22,550 bases of DNA from Acidimicrobiaceae bacterium (lineage in GTDB: Bacteria; Actinomycetota; Acidimicrobiia; Acidimicrobiales; RAAP-2): positions 1 to 22,550 of the forward strand of contig PLXU01000082.1 in NCBI GenBank assembly GCA_003151555.1, read 5' to 3'. Positions 15,072 through 21,856 of this stretch are shown here, piece by piece; position 1 is the first letter of the stretch, and every line of letters begins with the position of its first letter. A program made the position numbers and the translations under genes. The notes under the pieces are model-generated. The model was given only the letters and a program-made list of their open reading frames with translations, was not told the origin of the DNA and ran no database searches.

Positions 15072-15980
15072 ATGCTTCCATCCGGTGAACAGATTGCGAT
15101 TGCCCACGGCGACCAGCGGGCCGTCGTGACTGAAGTCGGCGCGACGCTGCGCACGTACGTCAAGGGCGGCGTGAGCGTAATCGAGGGTTTCGCCGCGGAG
15201 GAAGTGCCCACGGGGGCTCGCGGTCAGATCCTCTACCCGTGGCCCAATCGCATCGGCGACGCTCAGTGGTCCTTCTCGGACCGCATTGCCCAGCCCACCG
15301 TTAACGACGCCCACCAGGCGACCTCGATTCACGGCCTCGTTCGTTGGCGGCCCTTCCACGTTGAATCGGTCAATCAGAACCGGTGCGTCATGGGACTGCT
15401 GCTGCATCCCACTCCGGACTACCCGTTCTTGAGCGAGATCGTCGTGGCCTACCACCTCGGTTCGCTGGGTCTGACCGTCACGACCACGGTGACCAATCGC
15501 GACGACGTGCCGATTCCCTTCGGCGTGGGTTTTCATCCCTACCTCGCCGTGACCACACCCACCATCGAGGGAGCGGAGTTGGAGGTGCCGGCTCAGGCCT
15601 ACGTGGACGTGAACGAGCGCCAACTGCCCACCGGCGAGATCCTGCCGGTGACGGGCCAGGCGCTCGACTTCACCAAACGTAAATCAATCAGCGGTCACGA
15701 ACTCGACGTCACGTACACCGAACTGATCCGCGACGACTCGGGCCTCGCGAGCGTGGTGGTGACCGACTCGACCGGGGGCGAGGTTGAACTGAGCATGGAT
15801 CGCAACTTCGCCTACGTCCAGGTCTTTACCGGCGACACCCTCGAGCGCGGACGGCGCCGTACGGCGGTAGCCGTGGAGCCCATGACCTGTCCGCCTGACG
15901 CGCTGCGCAGTGGCAAGGACGTCATCGTGCTCGAGCCCGGTCAGCACTGGGCCGGTTCGTGGCGTCTGCGGCGAAAGTAG
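15072..15980 (+). CDS. galM: Aldose 1-epimerase (galactose mutarotase-like)
   Basis: Interconverts the alpha and beta anomers of aldoses in the cytoplasm. The 302-aa beta-sandwich protein carries PWPNRIGDAQW (56-66), SIHGLVRW with H87, the catalytic histidine H155 in GFHPYL, and the catalytic glutamate E269 in AVEPMTCPPDAL, followed by LEPGQHW near the end. This is the pattern of the GalM/YeaD superfamily and of actinobacterial aldose 1-epimerases; the true sugar (galactose, glucose or a phosphorylated sugar) is not shown by sequence. The ATG at 15072 has a good AGAAGGAA site 8 nt upstream. The SDR gene follows within a few bases, so the two probably form an operon. Confidence 0.9.
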   Translation: MLPSGEQIAIAHGDQRAVVTEVGATLRTYVKGGVSVIEGFAAEEVPTGARGQILYPWPNRIGDAQWSFSDRIAQPTVNDAHQATSIHGLVRWRPFHVESVNQNRCVMGLLLHPTPDYPFLSEIVVAYHLGSLGLTVTTTVTNRDDVPIPFGVGFHPYLAVTTPTIEGAELEVPAQAYVDVNERQLPTGEILPVTGQALDFTKRKSISGHELDVTYTELIRDDSGLASVVVTDSTGGEVELSMDRNFAYVQVFTGDTLERGRRRTAVAVEPMTCPPDALRSGKDVIVLEPGQHWAGSWRLRRK

Positions 15981-15985
15981 ACAAC

Positions 15986-16705
15986 GTGCGCGTGGTGCTG
16001 GTGACCGGATCCACCAGCGGGATTGGCGCCGCTACGGCGTTGCGTTTCGCCGCCCTGGGCGACACAGTGGTTTTCAATTCGGTGCGCAGTGTGGAGGCCG
16101 GCAGGCAACTGGCGGCCCAGATCCCCGGCTCGCTCTACGTGCAAGCTGATATCTCCATCGCTGAGGACTGCACCCGTCTCGTCGCGCAAGTGCACGAGCG
16201 TTTTGGCGCATTGGACGTACTGGTGAACAACGCCGGCGTCACCAAGATGATTCCGCACTACGACCTGGCGGCGGCGAGCGTCGACGTCTGGCGCGAGATT
16301 TTCGAGGTCAACGTCTTTGGCACGTGGAATCTCTCGGTGGCGGCCATCGACGCCTTGCGCGCGACCAAGGGTTCGATCGTGAACGTCTCTTCGATCGCCG
16401 GGGTACGTCCGACCGGCTCGTCGATTCCCTACGCCGCCTCCAAGGCGGCGATCAATCACATGACCGCGTTGTTGGCCAAGGTGCTTGGTCCTGAGGTGCG
16501 CGTGAACGCCGTGGCCCCGGGCATGGTCGATACGCCGTGGACCGCGAATTGGGACACCGTTCGTGCGCGCGTGACAGCCCTGGCCCCCTTGAAGCGCACC
16601 GGCACGCCGAGCGACGTCGCTGACGTCATCGTGGCGCTGGCCTCCACGCCGTACGTGACCGGACAGGTTATCTGCGTGGACGGCGGGCTTACGTTGGCAA
16701 CGTGA
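15986..16705 (+). CDS. SDR-family NAD(P)-dependent oxidoreductase
   Basis: A classical short-chain dehydrogenase/reductase of about 239 aa. It shows the cofactor loop TGSTSGIG at the N-terminus, the NNAG motif after LDVLV, the active-site serine in VNVSSIAGV, and YAASK with catalytic tyrosine and lysine (about 149-153). It ends with VAPGMVDTPW and TGQVICVDGG, typical of FabG-like members. The substrate is unknown. The GTG at 15986 gives a 5-nt gap after the galM stop; a GTG at 15959 is in frame and would overlap galM by 22 bp, adding nine residues without family support. Neither has a strong ribosome binding site. The 3' end overlaps the convergent MpaB-type gene by 17 bp. Confidence 0.88.
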   Translation: MRVVLVTGSTSGIGAATALRFAALGDTVVFNSVRSVEAGRQLAAQIPGSLYVQADISIAEDCTRLVAQVHERFGALDVLVNNAGVTKMIPHYDLAAASVDVWREIFEVNVFGTWNLSVAAIDALRATKGSIVNVSSIAGVRPTGSSIPYAASKAAINHMTALLAKVLGPEVRVNAVAPGMVDTPWTANWDTVRARVTALAPLKRTGTPSDVADVIVALASTPYVTGQVICVDGGLTLAT

Positions 16706-17612
16706 CTCGGCGCGGCGGTGGCACGGCGAGGCGAATGGCCCAACAGAAGGCCTTGGTCGCCGGGCGAACGAGCAGTCGGTTTTCCACTGTCTTCGTAGGC
16801 ACTTGGAGTAGCTCCCTCGACCACGGCGGCATGAGCGTGAAGGCGCTGTTGACCAAGAGCTGATAGGCCGGACGCTGTCGGCGGTTCTCCAAGAAACCCT
16901 GGGTCACGAAGTTGCGCGCGACCACCGCGTCGGCGCTGAGACGTAGTTCGGGCCGGTACGCCTCGAGTCGGGCGTCCAACTCGTTGACCGAGCGTGGGGG
17001 ATTTTCCGCCCCGAGATCGTGCGCGAGGCTCGCCATCTCGTTGACGTAGGCGTCCGCGTCTTTTGCGCAGATGGTGAGGGCCCCGAAGTTCTGGTAGGCG
17101 CGCAGGAACATCGACACTTCGCAGGCGTGCACCCACGCGAGCAGGTGCGGGTCGTTGGCGTAGTAGGGCTCGCCGTCGTCGGCGATCCCTCGAACGGCCT
17201 GGTGCACGGCGAGTACCCGCTCGATGTCGGCGTAGGCAGTTGTCTTCGATCCGTAGGTCGTGCGACCGATGAAGTTGGCCGTCTGCAAGAGACGTCCGCG
17301 CGGATCGCTCTTGTAGCGCGAGTGTTGGGCCACGCCAGCCATGGAGTGGGGATGGAGCATTTGGAAGAAGAGCGAGCCCAGTCCGCCGACCAGCATCGAA
17401 GCCAGATCACCGTGCACGATGCGCGCGATGCCGTCGACGGGGAAGTAAGTCTCGCTTTCATCCAGGCACGGCTGCTGCGGGCTTTGGGTCAGGCCCACCG
17501 CATGGCGAATGGCGCTGCTGGCGCGGCGTCGAGCGCGCTCGGGCGTCGTCACTACCCACCGCGCTGCGCTCACCGGGTCCTCTCTACGTACCACCACTTT
17601 ACGGCGCGTCAC
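16689..17612 (-). CDS. MpaB-family oxygenase (DUF2236)
   Basis: Belongs to the DUF2236 family, which includes the fungal MpaB' oxygenase and the rubber-cleaving latex clearing protein, both heme-b dioxygenase-like enzymes. The 307-aa protein has the family order of motifs: FFQMLHPHSMAGVAQHS, then RGRLLQTANFIGRTTYG, VLAVHQAVRGI, PYYANDPHLLAWVHACEVSMFLRAYQNFG and a loop of charged residues before a final helical part. Several histidines in these motifs are candidates for heme binding. The substrate is unknown. There is no signal peptide, so the enzyme is likely cytoplasmic. The start given is a GTG at 17612; a second GTG at 17573 has a better ribosome binding site (AGAGAGGA) and may be the true one. 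It is divergent from clpS across 35 bp. Confidence 0.82.
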   Translation of the reverse strand: MTRRKVVVRREDPVSAARWVVTTPERARRRASSAIRHAVGLTQSPQQPCLDESETYFPVDGIARIVHGDLASMLVGGLGSLFFQMLHPHSMAGVAQHSRYKSDPRGRLLQTANFIGRTTYGSKTTAYADIERVLAVHQAVRGIADDGEPYYANDPHLLAWVHACEVSMFLRAYQNFGALTICAKDADAYVNEMASLAHDLGAENPPRSVNELDARLEAYRPELRLSADAVVARNFVTQGFLENRRQRPAYQLLVNSAFTLMPPWSRELLQVPTKTVENRLLVRPATKAFCWAIRLAVPPPRRVTLPT

Positions 17613-17635
17613 TTTCTTTTGGTCCGACAGTCTGG

Positions 17636-17641
17636 AACACT
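17636..17641 (+). promoter_or_regulatory. -10-like box AACACT six bases before clpS
   Basis: AACACT ends 6 nt before the ATG at 17648. The AGAGGG between them touches the ATG and is too close to act as a normal ribosome binding site, so a leaderless mRNA is plausible. No clear -35 box. Confidence 0.3.
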
Positions 17642-17647
17642 AGAGGG

Positions 17648-17953
17648 ATGGACGCCGGTGAGCCCCTGGGTGGAACGACCACTGGTACCGACGTCATCAC
17701 GGAGAACGTCGTCGTGGCCAAGCGGCCGTGGAACGTGGTGGTGTGGAACGACCCGGTGACGCCAATGTCGGTCGTCGTCGTCATCTTCAAACGGATCTTT
17801 GGCTATTCGGACAACAAGGCCACTCAACTCATGATGACGGTGCACCACGAGGGGCGAGCCATTGTCTGGTCCGGTCAACGCGACCGGGCCCAGGTCTACT
17901 GCGTGAAACTGCAGGTGGCGGGGTTGCAGAGCACCATTGAGCAGGACGAGTAG
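17648..17953 (+). CDS. clpS: ATP-dependent Clp protease adaptor ClpS
   Basis: Delivers N-end-rule substrates to the ClpC/ClpA unfoldase for degradation. The 101-aa protein has a flexible N-terminal tail (1-25) and then the ClpS core. PWNVVVWNDPVTPM includes N34, D35 and M40, which match the residues that bind the substrate's N-terminal residue. VHHEGRAIVWSG includes H66, also part of the pocket. The end, VAGLQSTIEQ, is like actinobacterial ClpS. It overlaps the DUF2017 gene by one base (TAGTG), a pairing that is conserved in actinobacteria. Confidence 0.95.
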   Translation: MDAGEPLGGTTTGTDVITENVVVAKRPWNVVVWNDPVTPMSVVVVIFKRIFGYSDNKATQLMMTVHHEGRAIVWSGQRDRAQVYCVKLQVAGLQSTIEQDE

Positions 17954-18390
17954 TGGTCGGACGCCACCGCATGTTCGTGCGCCGCCGCGATGGGCGGGTC
18001 GAAGTGCGCCTCAACGACCTCGGTCGTGCGGTCGCGCGCGAGGCCTTCGGCCACGTGGTGGCGGCTCAACAGGACCCCGACCACGAGTGGCACGTGACCT
18101 TGAGCGCCCCCATCGACCCCAGCAGCGATCAGGACGACCCGCTCGCTACGCTCACGCGACAGAACGAGACCTCGAACAACGCCGAATTGGCCGTCATGAC
18201 GCTTAACGAGCAGTTCTTGAACGACGCGGAGGCCTGGGCCTGGCTCAGCACGCTGCAGGTGGCCTTGCGCGCGACCGCGGTGGCCAACGGACTATTGAGC
18301 GACGAGAAGTTGGCGGCCTGTGACCCGGAACTGATGAACTTCGTGCGCACCCTGCAGTCCTTTCTTTTCGAACTGGCGGAGTGCCTCTAG
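17953..18390 (+). CDS. DUF2017 family protein, co-transcribed with clpS
   Basis: A 145-aa protein of unknown function that is regularly found directly after clpS in actinobacteria. It has a basic N-terminal strand region (RHRMFVRRRDGRVEVRLN) followed by helices; residues 85-140 (LNEQFLNDAEAWAWLSTLQVALRATAVANG) form the best conserved helical part. No catalytic motif is visible. The GTG start shares its G with the clpS stop codon (TAGTG), so translation is probably coupled. The product may assist or modulate ClpS-linked proteolysis, but that is inferred from the neighbourhood only. Confidence 0.82.
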   Translation: MVGRHRMFVRRRDGRVEVRLNDLGRAVAREAFGHVVAAQQDPDHEWHVTLSAPIDPSSDQDDPLATLTRQNETSNNAELAVMTLNEQFLNDAEAWAWLSTLQVALRATAVANGLLSDEKLAACDPELMNFVRTLQSFLFELAECL

Positions 18391-18391
18391 T

Positions 18392-18409
18392 CGACCGGGC
18401 ACAGGGTCG
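18392..18409 (+). terminator. Weak hairpin after the clpS-DUF2017 operon
   Basis: CGACC (18392-18396) pairs with GGTCG (18405-18409) around an 8-nt loop, 2 nt after the stop codon. The stem is short and lacks a T-tract, so the call is tentative. Confidence 0.3.
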
Positions 18410-18460
18410 CCACGGGTGACGAACTCGCGCGCCGAACGACCCAAATAAGAATCTCCTCAG

Positions 18461-18466
18461 TAGACT
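18461..18466 (+). promoter_or_regulatory. -10-like box TAGACT just before the molybdoenzyme gene
   Basis: TAGACT ends 3 nt before the ATG at 18470 and 6 nt before the in-frame ATG at 18473. With a start of transcription about 7 nt after the box, the second ATG would be the first codon of a leaderless mRNA. No ribosome binding site is present. Confidence 0.4.
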
Positions 18467-18469
18467 TCA

Positions 18470-19201
18470 ATGATGTCTGCCCACCGGGACGCATCGATTT
18501 CTCCTAAGGCACCCAAGCGAGTTCCCATTGGTCGACGGGTGTTCATTGGTCTTGCCGCGTTGGGCGCCGCGGGCGTCGTCTTCTGGGCCAGCGTTGCCAA
18601 TTTCTTTAGCGGTGTGCTCGGCTCGGGGCTGGGCGGCCTACTGCCCGGGGGCGATCGCTTCCGGATCTACTCCATCACCGGCAACTACCCCACCGTCAGT
18701 CGTGCCAATTACCGCTTGAAAGTCAGCGGCCTCGTCCACGATCCGAGAACCTTCACCATCGAGGACCTCGAGGCCATGCCCTCCACATCGTTCACCAAGG
18801 CGTTTCAGTGCGTCACTGGTTGGCGAGTCCCCGACGTGCGTTGGGAGGGGGTCCAGCTCTCTCACATCCTCAAGACCGTCGGCGTGAAGGAGGGCGCGGT
18901 GGCCCTGACCTTCGAGTCCTACGACCGAGCCGACACCGAGTGCCTGACCCTTGATCAGGCCCACTTGCCCGATGTCATCGTGGCCTACCGCATGCTGGGC
19001 GCGCCCGTCACCACCGAGCACGGCGGTCCGGTACGTCTCTACGTCGCTCCGATGTTCGGTTACAAGTCCCTTAAGTGGCTTAGCGCCATCAAGGTGGTGG
19101 ACGGCGTGCAACCCGGTTACTGGGAAGAGAACGGGTACCCCGTCAACGGTTGGCTCGACGGCACGACCGGGCCCACCAACCCCGATCCCCAACTGACCTG
19201 A
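18470..19201 (+). CDS. Exported sulfite-oxidase-fold molybdopterin oxidoreductase
   Basis: A molybdenum-cofactor enzyme of the SUOX/YedY (MsrP) superfamily, 243 aa. The N-terminus has a twin-arginine-like signal: GRRVFIG (21-27) followed by a hydrophobic stretch to about residue 47. Without an obvious cleavage site it may stay anchored. The molybdopterin-binding domain runs from about 65. C114 in AFQCVTGW is in the place of the cysteine that ligates molybdenum, and GGPVRLYVAPMFGYKSLKWLSAI is the usual later motif. YedY-type enzymes reduce sulfoxides and sulfite oxidases oxidise sulfite; the sequence does not decide which. The cytochrome b gene follows 5 nt downstream, so the two probably work as a membrane-linked pair. 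The start may be the ATG at 18470 or the one at 18473. Confidence 0.85.
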   Translation: MMSAHRDASISPKAPKRVPIGRRVFIGLAALGAAGVVFWASVANFFSGVLGSGLGGLLPGGDRFRIYSITGNYPTVSRANYRLKVSGLVHDPRTFTIEDLEAMPSTSFTKAFQCVTGWRVPDVRWEGVQLSHILKTVGVKEGAVALTFESYDRADTECLTLDQAHLPDVIVAYRMLGAPVTTEHGGPVRLYVAPMFGYKSLKWLSAIKVVDGVQPGYWEENGYPVNGWLDGTTGPTNPDPQLT

Positions 19202-19206
19202 CGTCG

Positions 19207-19854
19207 ATGTCCCTCGCACCGACCATGCCGTCCGAAGCTTTACGGATGTTGCGCTTCGACCGCGTCCAGCGAAGCGCGCATTGGTCCAATGCGCTTCTCT
19301 TCGGCGTGCTCATGGCGACCGCCATCCCGCTCTACTTCGGATCCTTCTTCGGCGTGGTCCTGGCGCGTCACGTGGTGGCTGAGATCCACCTTTGGACCGG
19401 TCTCGCGCTACCGATCCCCATCATCATTTCGTTGCTGGGCTCCTGGGGTGTTCAGATGCGTCGCGACGTTCGTCGCATCAACTTGTGGACCCGCGAGGAG
19501 ATGCGTTGGATGAAAACGTTGGGTGAAACCCCGTTAGTGGCGGACAAGTTCAACCCCGGCCAGAAACTGAATTCCATTTTCACCGCGGCCTCGATTGTGA
19601 TCATGCTGGCCACCGGCTCGATGTTGCAGTGGTTCCGATTCTTTCCGGTGCCGTGGCGCCAAGGCGCGACGTTTGTCCACGACGCGTTTGCCTTTGCGAT
19701 TTTTCTAGTTGTCATTGGTCACATCGTGATGGCGCTCACCCATCGCGATTCACTGCGATCGATCTTTACCGGTTGGGTGAGCGAGGGTTGGGCTGCTCGC
19801 CACGCCGGGGCGTGGTTAAAGGAAGAACAAGCCAAGGCCGGTCGAACGGAGTAA
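19207..19854 (+). CDS. Cytochrome b561-type membrane subunit (formate dehydrogenase gamma-like)
   Basis: A 215-aa integral membrane protein with about four helices that should bind two b-type hemes and pass electrons between the quinone pool and the exported molybdoenzyme. Candidate heme ligands are H25 in RSAHWSNA, H55 or H61 in the second helix, and H158 and H172 in the fourth. The phrase FNPGQKLN (115-122) is like the FNAGQK segment of FdoI/FdnI, and the layout fits PF01292. It is unrelated in sequence to YedZ/MsrQ, the usual partner of YedY. The ATG at 19207 is chosen because it lies 5 nt after the upstream stop and 18 residues before the first heme motif; an upstream in-frame extension would overlap the previous gene by 52 bp. 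Confidence 0.83.
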   Translation: MSLAPTMPSEALRMLRFDRVQRSAHWSNALLFGVLMATAIPLYFGSFFGVVLARHVVAEIHLWTGLALPIPIIISLLGSWGVQMRRDVRRINLWTREEMRWMKTLGETPLVADKFNPGQKLNSIFTAASIVIMLATGSMLQWFRFFPVPWRQGATFVHDAFAFAIFLVVIGHIVMALTHRDSLRSIFTGWVSEGWAARHAGAWLKEEQAKAGRTE

Positions 19855-19872
19855 TCGCCCCGCTGGTACGTG

Positions 19873-19952
19873 AGCCATTGGCTGCGAAGACGCAACTGCA
19901 TTAACGTCCGTCGACGCGCATGCGCGAGAGCGATTCACTTTCAATGACGTCA
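19873..19952. repeat. Cluster of short palindromes in the 19855-20098 intergenic gap
   Basis: The 244-bp gap holds AGCCATTGGCT (19873-19883), TGCG-AAGA-CGCA (19883-19894), the perfect 12-bp palindrome CGCGCATGCGCG (19915-19926) and TGACGTCA (19945-19952). No protein of convincing composition fits. They could be terminator structure for the cytochrome gene, operator sites, or part of an untranslated RNA. Confidence 0.35.
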
Positions 19953-20086
19953 CGTCGACAGTTGTACTTGAGAATGAAAGACGTGCGCGAGCAATTTCGA
20001 TGTGACGCTTCGGTGACCAAGAGCGTTTTTGGGCTGTCACCTATGTTCTGAGGTTCCAAGTACCAGGCAAAGAGACAGGGCCGCCC

Positions 20087-20092
20087 TACACT
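20087..20092 (+). promoter_or_regulatory. -10-like box TACACT for a likely leaderless DUF4389 gene
   Basis: TACACT ends 6 nt before the ATG at 20099, and no Shine-Dalgarno sequence is present between them. No -35 match is seen at the usual distance. Confidence 0.4.
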
Positions 20093-20098
20093 TCGTCG

Positions 20099-21358
20099 AT
20101 GGACAACTCTGATAATCCGGTATTTCAACTTCGTGTCGCTCCCAGGGAGAAGCAAAATCGATGGACGGTGTTTTTTCGACTGTTTCTATTGATACCGCAA
20201 TTTGTCGTGCTCTATGGACTGCTGATCGGAGCCGGTTTTCTCACCTTCCTTGGTTGGTTCGTCGCCATTTTCACTGGTCGTAATCCATTCCACGACTACG
20301 TGGCGGGCGTGCTGTGCTGGTATGCGCGGGTAGTTTGTTACACCGAAATGTTAACGGGGAAGTATCCGCCGTTTTCGATGCGCACCGATAGTGATTATCC
20401 GATCGCCACGCACTTAGAAAAAGGACCACTGGGCCGCGCGAGCGTGTTGTTTCGCCTGATCCTCGTCATTCCGGTGGCGATTGTCCTGTGGATCATAGGC
20501 GTGGGCATGTTCTTGCTTAGCATCGTGGCTTGGATCGTCACGCTGATCCTCGGCCGGCTTCCCCAGTCGATGCACGTTGGCTTTCAAGCCACCATTCGAT
20601 TTCAATTTCGAGTTTATGCCTATATCTACTTGCTTCAGAACAGGTATCCCCGTGGCCTCTTTGGCGACAACGATGACTTCGAATCGGTGCCCATTAGTCC
20701 AACGGCGAGCGCGCTGGAGGGAGGTTCGGTAGGTTACGAGTCGGTACCGAGTGGACTCGGCGAAACGAATGAGCCGATCACGTCGCCAGTGACGCCGACG
20801 ACGGGCCTCACTCCGGCTCCGACGTACGTGGAAGCGTCCAGCCCACACTCGGACTCATCGGCCGAGTTCTCCTCTGCGTGGCGCCTCCCAATGTCGAAAG
20901 GTGGACGATGGGTTCTCTACACCCAGTTCGCACTGGGCATTATCTGCATAGTTGTCCAGTTCAGCGTGCCCGGCCATCTGACGATCTCGAACGCCAATCA
21001 GGACCCGTTATGGTCGACCCTCTATCGAGGCAATGTCCAGAGCGTCAACAGCGACATTCTCAATTCTCAATCATCGATGTTTGCCGCTTCCCCCGATTGG
21101 ACTCTTGTCAAGAGCGAGTGCGCGCAGATCTCGAGCTCCCTGGCGCAACTCGAAAGGGTCCCAAAATATCCGAACGTAAATGTTGACCGGCACTTGCTCT
21201 TGGGCGTCAGCATCATCAGGGAAGCAATTCAGAGTTGTTCGACTGCCAGCACCAGTCAGAGCACCCTGGACCTCGTAGGCGCCGCCAACGAGTTCCTGGT
21301 GGGCAGCGATTTGTTGCAGGTCTTCCTTAATCAGTCTGGCGCCGTATTTCAGTTCTAG
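20099..21358 (+). CDS. Membrane protein with two DUF4389 units and a C-terminal extracytoplasmic region
   Basis: A 419-aa protein. Residues 15-94 and 107-190 are two related units: each has a hydrophobic hairpin (FRLFLLIPQFVVLYGLL and FRLILVIPVAIVLWIIG), an aromatic stretch, and an ending like YPPFS or YPRGLFG. This is the DUF4389 pattern, and a double unit is common in actinobacteria. Residues 195-265 are a Ser/Thr/Pro/Glu-rich linker. Another transmembrane helix runs from about 270 to 290. The remaining 130 residues are a soluble tail with two cysteines, probably outside the cell. Function is unknown. Compared with its neighbours the gene uses more A/T-ending codons. The ATG at 20099 has no ribosome binding site and is probably leaderless. 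Confidence 0.8.
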   Translation: MDNSDNPVFQLRVAPREKQNRWTVFFRLFLLIPQFVVLYGLLIGAGFLTFLGWFVAIFTGRNPFHDYVAGVLCWYARVVCYTEMLTGKYPPFSMRTDSDYPIATHLEKGPLGRASVLFRLILVIPVAIVLWIIGVGMFLLSIVAWIVTLILGRLPQSMHVGFQATIRFQFRVYAYIYLLQNRYPRGLFGDNDDFESVPISPTASALEGGSVGYESVPSGLGETNEPITSPVTPTTGLTPAPTYVEASSPHSDSSAEFSSAWRLPMSKGGRWVLYTQFALGIICIVVQFSVPGHLTISNANQDPLWSTLYRGNVQSVNSDILNSQSSMFAASPDWTLVKSECAQISSSLAQLERVPKYPNVNVDRHLLLGVSIIREAIQSCSTASTSQSTLDLVGAANEFLVGSDLLQVFLNQSGAVFQF

Positions 21359-21372
21359 AATTTTTCGTTGGC

Positions 21373-21565
21373 TCAACCCGCGAACTTCCACGTGATATTC
21401 GTACCGCCTAAAGCGACCGGCCAAGAGTGCCGAGGTGACGGCGGCGTTGAGCCCGGCGTCTCGGTACCGACGGAACTAGAAATGCCAAGCGCGTTGATGG
21501 AGCGTGACGCACTGCCCGTCGTGCCCTGAGAGCAAGGTTCGTTGCCGTTGAGGCTGCCACCGGCT
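21373..21565 (-). pseudogene. Open stretch resembling the end of a secreted protein; possible gene remnant
   Basis: On the minus strand, directly after the tatA stop, a frame stays open for about 60 codons without an ATG or a good start. It reads as a Gly/Ser/Thr-rich tail ending GGTNITWKFAG before a TGA at 21373-21375. That composition is like a secreted or surface protein's C-terminus. The opposite strand also stays open in the frame of the DUF4389 gene for about 57 codons after its stop, so chance openness in GC-rich DNA is a real alternative. Not recognised; shown because the 208-bp gap 21359-21566 holds nothing else. Confidence 0.2.
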
Positions 21566-21566
21566 C

Positions 21567-21785
21567 CTAGCTGTTAGTCCTCGGCATCTTTAGATCTGGG
21601 ATGGCGATGGCGTCGCTGATGGCATCGCCCGTGGACTTGACGGAGCCAAGGCCCTTTTCGAATTCGTTCTTGGCTTGGCCCAAGCTGCGCGCAAACTTCG
21701 GTATGGCGGCTCCGCCAAATATTAAGACGGCCACCAGGATGACCACGATCAAGAGGTCGGGTCCAAAAATTTCACCTAACAACAT
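21567..21785 (-). CDS. tatA: Twin-arginine translocase subunit TatA/TatE
   Basis: Forms the pore-lining oligomer that exports folded proteins with twin-arginine signals. The 72-aa protein has one N-terminal transmembrane helix (about 9-24), the FGG hinge (23-25), and an amphipathic helix AIPKFARSLGQAKNEFEKGL (27-46), followed by a polar tail. These are the TatA/TatE family marks; the mitochondrial-like TatB is longer. Start ATG at 21785 has an excellent AAAGGAGA site (21791-21798). No tatB or tatC is in the window. It lies on the same strand as, and 71 bp after, a small protein gene and a DUF4331 gene. Confidence 0.92.
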   Translation of the reverse strand: MLLGEIFGPDLLIVVILVAVLIFGGAAIPKFARSLGQAKNEFEKGLGSVKSTGDAISDAIAIPDLKMPRTNS

Positions 21786-21856
21786 GCTGTTCTCCTTTGT
21801 TGATCAAAAAATCATTGTTACTGCGGGTATTCGAAGGTTCATATCGGCGACAAGAC

